From assembly GCA_002633025.1 (NCBI GenBank), contig NMRB01000086.1:616061-680060 (forward strand): a stretch of 64,000 bases of DNA, read 5' to 3'. Positions 59,363 to 64,000 of this stretch are shown piece after piece. The translations under genes were made by a program, and so were the position numbers. Under the pieces are notes generated by a model. It was not told the origin of the DNA. It was given only the letters and a program-made list of their open reading frames with translations, and did no database searches. This stretch comes from Notospermus geniculatus (taxonomy: Eukaryota > Nemertea > Pilidiophora > Heteronemertea > Lineidae). Within the stretch, counting starts at the first letter, position 1. Every line of letters starts with the position of its first letter.

Positions 59363-60454
59363 ATGAATGTCACCTTCGTCATAGCGGCGACGCGAGACAG
59401 CGATATCGTGGAGGTTGTTGAAGTAACCAACAAAACAGCATCACTGTCACCGTTTATCATCGAGCTGAAGCGGTTTGCAACCTTAGTTCAAGTCTACGTT
59501 GACCTCATCATAGTCTGCGTCGGTCTTTTTGGAAATATATTTTCCATCGTCGTCTTTACAAGGTGCAAGAAAAAAGACGCTGCGAGTATCCATTATCTAA
59601 CTTTTCTTGCGTTTAGCGACACTGGAAATATCATGATGTATATCATAAAGAACTGGACTTCGAATGGCCTCAAAGAATTATCGGGTGGTACCATAGTTTT
59701 TAGCATAAATAGGGTATCAACAACATCTTGCAAGTTGGTAAGTTTTCTTTCAAATGGCGTCTTCGCCTTCACTTCTGCGTGGACAATAATTGTGTTCAGC
59801 ATAGAGCGTGTTGTCGCCGTCTGGTGGCCGCTAAAGGCGTCAACATGGCTGACGACGACACGGAGGAAGGCAGCCATCATCATTCTTGTGGCTGTTGCCA
59901 TGGTGTCGCACACACCATCCCTGGTTTTAGCGGAGATATTCGAAGAGAAAAAGTTCACCAAATGTTTTTATCATCTCCGTGGGTTCAGCAGAAGAGGAAA
60001 GTTGATGTTCGTATTTTTTTGCCTGACAGCCAAAAATTACGCACTTCCGTGTTTCCTCATGCCAGCCCTGAATTTCCTCTTAGTTGTTGGAATCATGCGG
60101 TCAAAGAATTCCAGTATTCGGGTAGACAACCCGAAAATGGACGCGAGGGAAGTGAAGGGAATCATAAACCTTCTCATCGTCTCAACAGTTTTTATTCTTC
60201 TCAACACCCCCTTTGTCATGTTTTGGACGTATTATAATTATGAAAATTTCATCAATGACTTGGCTGGCAAGACAAAAGATGAAGTCGAAGTTTTACATCG
60301 CATCGGGGCATTTACACTTTCCCTCATTATGATCAATTACAGCATCAATTTTATCATTTATTCTAAATCACTTGACTACTATCGCCAGGAAGGCGGACGG
60401 ATTCTGGGAAGGTTGTGGTGCGGAGTCAGGATCGCAGAATCTAAATTATGGTAA
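59363..60454 (+). CDS. Class A (rhodopsin-like) GPCR, array copy 1
   Basis: Intronless receptor of 363 residues with seven hydrophobic segments (about 42-66, 77-97, 123-150, 168-190, 216-244, 265-290, 313-335). Seen: GN in TM1 (N58), LAFSD in TM2, disulfide cysteines C123 and C201, and ERV in place of DRY at 148-150. LNTP in TM6 stands where CWxP is usual, and NFIIY in TM7 where NPxxY is usual. N-glycosylation motifs NVT and NKT lie in the N-terminus. The start at 59363 is chosen because it aligns with an ATG of the neighbouring copy. The frame continues to 59237, but that part lies in a hairpin element. It resembles peptide-type receptors of invertebrate expansions; the ligand is unknown. 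A chemosensory or neuropeptide role is only a guess. Confidence 0.9.
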   Translation: MNVTFVIAATRDSDIVEVVEVTNKTASLSPFIIELKRFATLVQVYVDLIIVCVGLFGNIFSIVVFTRCKKKDAASIHYLTFLAFSDTGNIMMYIIKNWTSNGLKELSGGTIVFSINRVSTTSCKLVSFLSNGVFAFTSAWTIIVFSIERVVAVWWPLKASTWLTTTRRKAAIIILVAVAMVSHTPSLVLAEIFEEKKFTKCFYHLRGFSRRGKLMFVFFCLTAKNYALPCFLMPALNFLLVVGIMRSKNSSIRVDNPKMDAREVKGIINLLIVSTVFILLNTPFVMFWTYYNYENFINDLAGKTKDEVEVLHRIGAFTLSLIMINYSINFIIYSKSLDYYRQEGGRILGRLWCGVRIAESKLW

Positions 60455-60657
60455 GAGTGGTCGCTCTCCGCATTACGGTCGTCGCTCCGAAACTGCTTGA
60501 TTCAAGCGATTCTTAGAAGATGACCAATAGGGGTCACTAGTGCGTGTTGGAACTGTCGTCAAACTACTGTATAAAGCCAATCAGCGCGCTCATTCACGAT
60601 AGCTTCCTTTGGGCCATAAGAAGGGATGATCATTGCGATCTGTGCCTCCCAGATAAT

Positions 60658-60803
60658 AGGGAGGTTTCGAAATCAAACGATAAACGTAAACTTTACGACA
60701 ACGTTATTTTTCGTACTACACATTAACCAGATTTTACATTTTCGGTACAAAAATAACGTTGTCGTTAACGTTTACGTTTATCGTTTGATTTCGAAACCTC
60801 CCT
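60658..60803. mobile_element. MITE, copy 2 of the CAAACGATAAACG family, between the two GPCRs
   Basis: AGGGAGGTTTCGAAATCAAA and TTTGATTTCGAAACCTCCCT are perfect terminal inverted repeats. The interior ACTTTACGACAACGTTATTT is shared with 2803-2943. Confidence 0.9.
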
Positions 60804-61825
60804 TATACCAGTGACTGGTGACAAGCATCACAGCGATTTGCCTCAGGATTTCATCTGGTTTTCGTATAACAATCAGCCAAATCCTGGGGTACCTCACTTG
60901 AGGAGTGTTTCTGATCGACCAGGTTACTGTCCAAGGAGCTTGTCAGAACACAGAAATACAAACATCAAATCAAACAGACGACACAAAGTAGGATGGCCAT
61001 TGGCATTTTCAGCATCAGTGTACCTAGAAGGATCATCAGAACAGTAAACGAGTCGAGAAGCAAGATTTTCCTGTCGGTGATCCACGAATGGTGTCGCCAT
61101 CTCTAGGCAACTGTGAGCCCTGATGTGGTGCACCGAATGCCATCTGCTGTTCGTCGAAAGAACCACCGGCGCACCGGGCGCCCTTTGGGGTGTGCTCTAC
61201 CACTGACAGATAGAATGGCGTCCTGGGTGTGCACTGTGCCCCCCCCCCCCAGGACTCATAGACTGGGCCCTAAAGAGTGCGACCAGACAAACACAAACGC
61301 GGCAAAGACTTCTACTTGTGAATGTGGTCTGCATTCCGTTCGTGGTTGCACGCTGACAAAACTGTGCAGAAAAAATGATCGAATTGTGACTGGAGCCATT
61401 GACCTGTTTGATACCTGACAGGGGCCTACACAGCCTCAGTGAGTGTATTCCCTTCCCGCGTTTCGAACGCTGCCCAGGGCGTATTAACTCACTCCTATCG
61501 TCAGCAAAATGATGCCCGCCGGGTTGTGGTTCAAATTTCGCCATGAACATCAATGAGATTGAATAGGAAAAAGCCTATCGCGCTCAAACGAACCGATGAG
61601 ACAATTTTGCAGATTTATTTCTCGGTATGACACTCACTTTGCAGAAAGGAATCAATGTACCGAGTTGCTTCAACGGGAACGGACAGTGAATGGGCACCGG
61701 TAAACGCGACCAGTCCTCTCCAAGGGTTGTGCATCCCCTTTTGGTGCTGATGTCGCAGACCATGCTGAAGTCGTAGGCGACGTTCATTCAACACCTCCGA
61801 CGTTATATTATAACGACTGGGTTTA
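60804..61825. other. Spacer between GPCR genes
   Basis: It holds a run of 12 C at about 61231 and, at 61419-61560, a diverged copy of the duplication-unit flank. No coding exon recognised. Confidence 0.5.
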
Positions 61826-63004
61826 ATGGACGCAGGCCTACACTTACTAGAGTCTCATCTCAATCTGAGCTGGCGAAATGAAAACATGACGGGCAATCAA
61901 CACACCATGAGCGTAGCTTTCGACACGGCAGTCACTCGGGACGATATCATCACCAGAGAACTCGCTGATGTAACCAACAAAACAGCATCACTGTCACCGT
62001 TTATCATCGAGCTGAAGCGGTTTGCAACCTTAGTTCAAGTTTATGTTGACCTCATCATAGTCTGTGTCGGTCTTTTTGGGAATATATTTTCCATCGTCGT
62101 ATTTACTAGGTGCAAGAAAAAAGACGCTGCGAGTATCCATTATCTAACTTTTCTTGCGTTTAGCGACACTGGAAATGTTGTAATGTACATCATAAAGAAC
62201 TGGAGTGCTAATGGACTCAAGGAATTATCAGGTGGTACTATTGTAGTCCATGTGCATATGCTATCCACGGTATCATGCAAGTTGGTAAGTTTTCTTTCAA
62301 ATGGCGTCTTCGCCTTCACTTCTGCGTGGACAATAATTGTGTTCAGCATAGAGCGTGTTGTCGCCGTCTGGTGGCCGCTAAAGGCGTCAACATGGCTGAC
62401 GACGTCACGTAGAAAGGCGGCCATCATCGTTCTTGTGGCAGTTGCCATGGTGTCGCACACACCTACCTTGGTTTTTGCGGAGATCTTCGAAGAAAAGCAA
62501 TTCGCAAAATGCTTTTATCATCTCGAAGGGTTCAGTAAAAATGAGAAGTTTTTGTTTGTGTTTTTCTGCCTTACTGCCAAAAATTATGCACTTCCGTGCT
62601 TCCTCATGCCAGCCCTGAATTTCCTCTTAGTTGTTGGAATCATGCGGTCAAAGAATTCCAGTATTCGGGTAGACAACCCAAAAATGGACGCGAGGGAAGT
62701 GAAGGGAATCATCAACCTTCTCATCGTCTCAACAGTTTTTATTCTTCTCAACACCCCCTTTGTCATGTTCTGGACGTATTATAATTATGAAAATTTCATC
62801 AACGGTTTGGCCGGCAAGACAAAAGATGAAGTTGTCGTCTTACACCGCATTGGAGCATTTACACTTTCCCTCATTATGATCAATTACAGCATCAATTTTA
62901 TCATTTATTCTAAATCACTCGACTACTATCGCCAGGAAGGTGGACGGATCCTGCGAAGGTTGTGCTGTGGACTCAAGATTGCAGATCGGCCTATGACAAA
63001 GTGA
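61826..63004 (+). CDS. Class A (rhodopsin-like) GPCR, array copy 2
   Basis: Intronless, 392 residues from the first ATG. In-frame ATGs also lie at 61886 and 61907, and 61907 aligns with the chosen start of copy 1. It carries NLS, NMT and NKT glycosylation motifs. The same seven-helix layout is present, with ERV (176-178), LNTP and NFIIY. Helices 1-3 and 5-7 are almost identical to copy 1, even at the DNA level. Differences concentrate in the N-terminus, the first extracellular loop (TIVVHVHMLSTVSC against TIVFSINRVSTTSC), the second loop (LEGFSKNEK against LRGFSRRGK) and the C-tail (CCGLKIADRPMTK), where a CC pair may be palmitoylated. Recent tandem duplicate, same orientation. Confidence 0.9.
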   Translation: MDAGLHLLESHLNLSWRNENMTGNQHTMSVAFDTAVTRDDIITRELADVTNKTASLSPFIIELKRFATLVQVYVDLIIVCVGLFGNIFSIVVFTRCKKKDAASIHYLTFLAFSDTGNVVMYIIKNWSANGLKELSGGTIVVHVHMLSTVSCKLVSFLSNGVFAFTSAWTIIVFSIERVVAVWWPLKASTWLTTSRRKAAIIVLVAVAMVSHTPTLVFAEIFEEKQFAKCFYHLEGFSKNEKFLFVFFCLTAKNYALPCFLMPALNFLLVVGIMRSKNSSIRVDNPKMDAREVKGIINLLIVSTVFILLNTPFVMFWTYYNYENFINGLAGKTKDEVVVLHRIGAFTLSLIMINYSINFIIYSKSLDYYRQEGGRILRRLCCGLKIADRPMTK

Positions 63005-63789
63005 AACTTCGCCTGTGAAATGCCGTCGGTTTGTCGGTCCGACTTGCACAGGTTCGTCGCAAGCCCCGTTCAACTATGACATGCAAGTGCAGCTCATTGC
63101 GACGATTGCCCGTCGTGATGGGTGACTTGCAACGGATTAGCGATTAGGGGTGTCCACATTATGCGACTACATCGTCGGGTGTCAGTGCGATCAGAGCAGA
63201 ATTATGACAATGATCACCAAATCTTGCGAAGATACGACGAAATGAATGACTTCGGCAGGTAAAGTTGCTGAATTTTGTAACGTACTACGCCTACGCGACG
63301 GAAGGGGCTTTCCCGCGCTTAACACCAACAACCAAAATTTTTATTTGACAGCTCGACTCAGCTCAATCTGTCCTGAATATTTGGATACAAGTTTTTGGTA
63401 ATGACCACAGGTTTAGGCACGGATAGTATTGACGACCGGAAGCAGTCAAGCTGGACATGCGCAGGAGGTTGGTTTTATGATACTCCTTTATACGAACGCA
63501 TATTTTGTTGATGTTTTTCACAAATCTTGGTCGAAAATTTTTCATAGCCAGCAGTAGCCTGGCAACATGGTGTATTTTATCACATGGACAGAGATCCACT
63601 ATTTTGTCGTCAAAACAAACACGACTTCGTCGGCAAGAGAATTGTCAGTCGCAAATATCAGAAGGGAGAAACGCAAGGATACAGCACATTATGGGCACAA
63701 GGTTGGGAACTGCTCCGCCTCATTACCCATCCTCGTTCCCACACTATCCATAATGTGCGACATGAGAATATCTTTGTTGCCTTGTCAAA
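63005..63789. other. 3' spacer after GPCR 2
   Basis: No exon or repeat with clear ends seen. Small overlapping frames only. Confidence 0.4.
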
Positions 63790-64000
63790 ACCACCATTGT
63801 CCACGTGTTTTGAACATACCTGGGAAGACAGCAAGTGATGGAGCCCTGAATTATACACTAGGCCTGCTGTACATCCTTAGTCCATGCATTATACTTTCCG
63901 CGTTTTTTGGCGTGATTCAAATTTCACACATGAAAATCAGAGCAATTGACCCGACTTGCAAAAACGTATCAAATTTTTGTAGCAACGAGATTAATTTATG
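63790..64000 (+). repeat. 5' flank of the GPCR duplication unit, copy 3, cut by the window end
   Basis: Matches 57711-57977 through GTGTTTTGAACATACCTGGG, TATACACTAGGCCTGCTG and AATTGACCCGACTTGCAAAA. A further receptor copy is therefore expected to the right of the window. Confidence 0.85.

Noticed and set aside
59593-59961. Minus-strand 122-codon frame inside GPCR 1 (and its twin at 62140-62460)
   Set aside because: Antisense shadow of a strongly conserved coding sequence; it recurs only because the genes are duplicates.
1-64000. CRISPR arrays, operons or other prokaryotic systems
   Set aside because: The window is clearly eukaryotic: GT-AG introns, animal gene families and MITEs. The regular repeats seen are tandem hairpins or microsatellites, not repeat-spacer arrays.

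Overview
This is a fragment of an intron-rich animal genome. Its coding content is animal-type, with GT-AG introns of roughly 0.2-5 kb and long non-coding stretches full of short foldback elements. The coding parts I can identify are an alkaline ceramidase, a phospholipid scramblase, two rhodopsin-class GPCRs and one Ly-6/Quiver-like cysteine exon. The 8-mers TAGGCCTA and TACATGTA each occur about 20 times, which suggests a marine invertebrate. I cannot name the phylum with confidence.

Layout. 1-5.4 kb: a 574-bp foldback cut by the window edge, further inverted repeats, a possible signal-peptide exon (+), a secreted or GPI-type cysteine exon (-) and a tRNA-derived SINE-like remnant. 5.4-30.5 kb: no gene I can support. 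It holds miniature inverted-repeat elements, a 592-bp element with terminal inverted repeats, a tandem repeat of about 70 bp, a 0.5-kb low-complexity tract and several clusters of CCAAT boxes. 30.57-34.97 kb (+): a complete nine-exon alkaline ceramidase (ACER3-like) that splices to 267 residues with all calcium, zinc and catalytic residues present. 35-40 kb: nested foldback elements and an octamer/CCAAT promoter-like cluster. 40.09-56.98 kb (-): a phospholipid scramblase. 57-64 kb: two nearly identical intronless GPCR genes (+) in a tandem array. A third copy of their 5' flank runs off the right edge, so the array probably continues.

The most striking observation is the scramblase locus. One upstream part (QIDQ exon, then the FETNN exon) is followed by two versions of the cysteine-rich exon, two versions of the calcium-loop/transmembrane exon and four versions of the terminal exon. 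All copies keep splice sites and phase. The cysteine-rich exon is 140 nt and starts and ends in different phases, so its two copies cannot both be included without a frameshift. This looks like a combinatorial alternative-exon array of up to 2 x 2 x 4 = 16 proteins that vary the palmitoylation region, the calcium loop and the C-terminal tail. One conserved exon (the QAPPG-type barrel exon) was not found. It should lie between 46.66 and 48.10 kb, where a 17-N assembly gap sits. The 5' exons fall in or beyond the 280-N gap at 56.98-57.26 kb.

The ceramidase and scramblase both act on membrane lipids, but their proximity need not mean anything functional. The GPCR pair differs mostly in its extracellular parts and C-tail, as expected of a lineage-specific receptor expansion.
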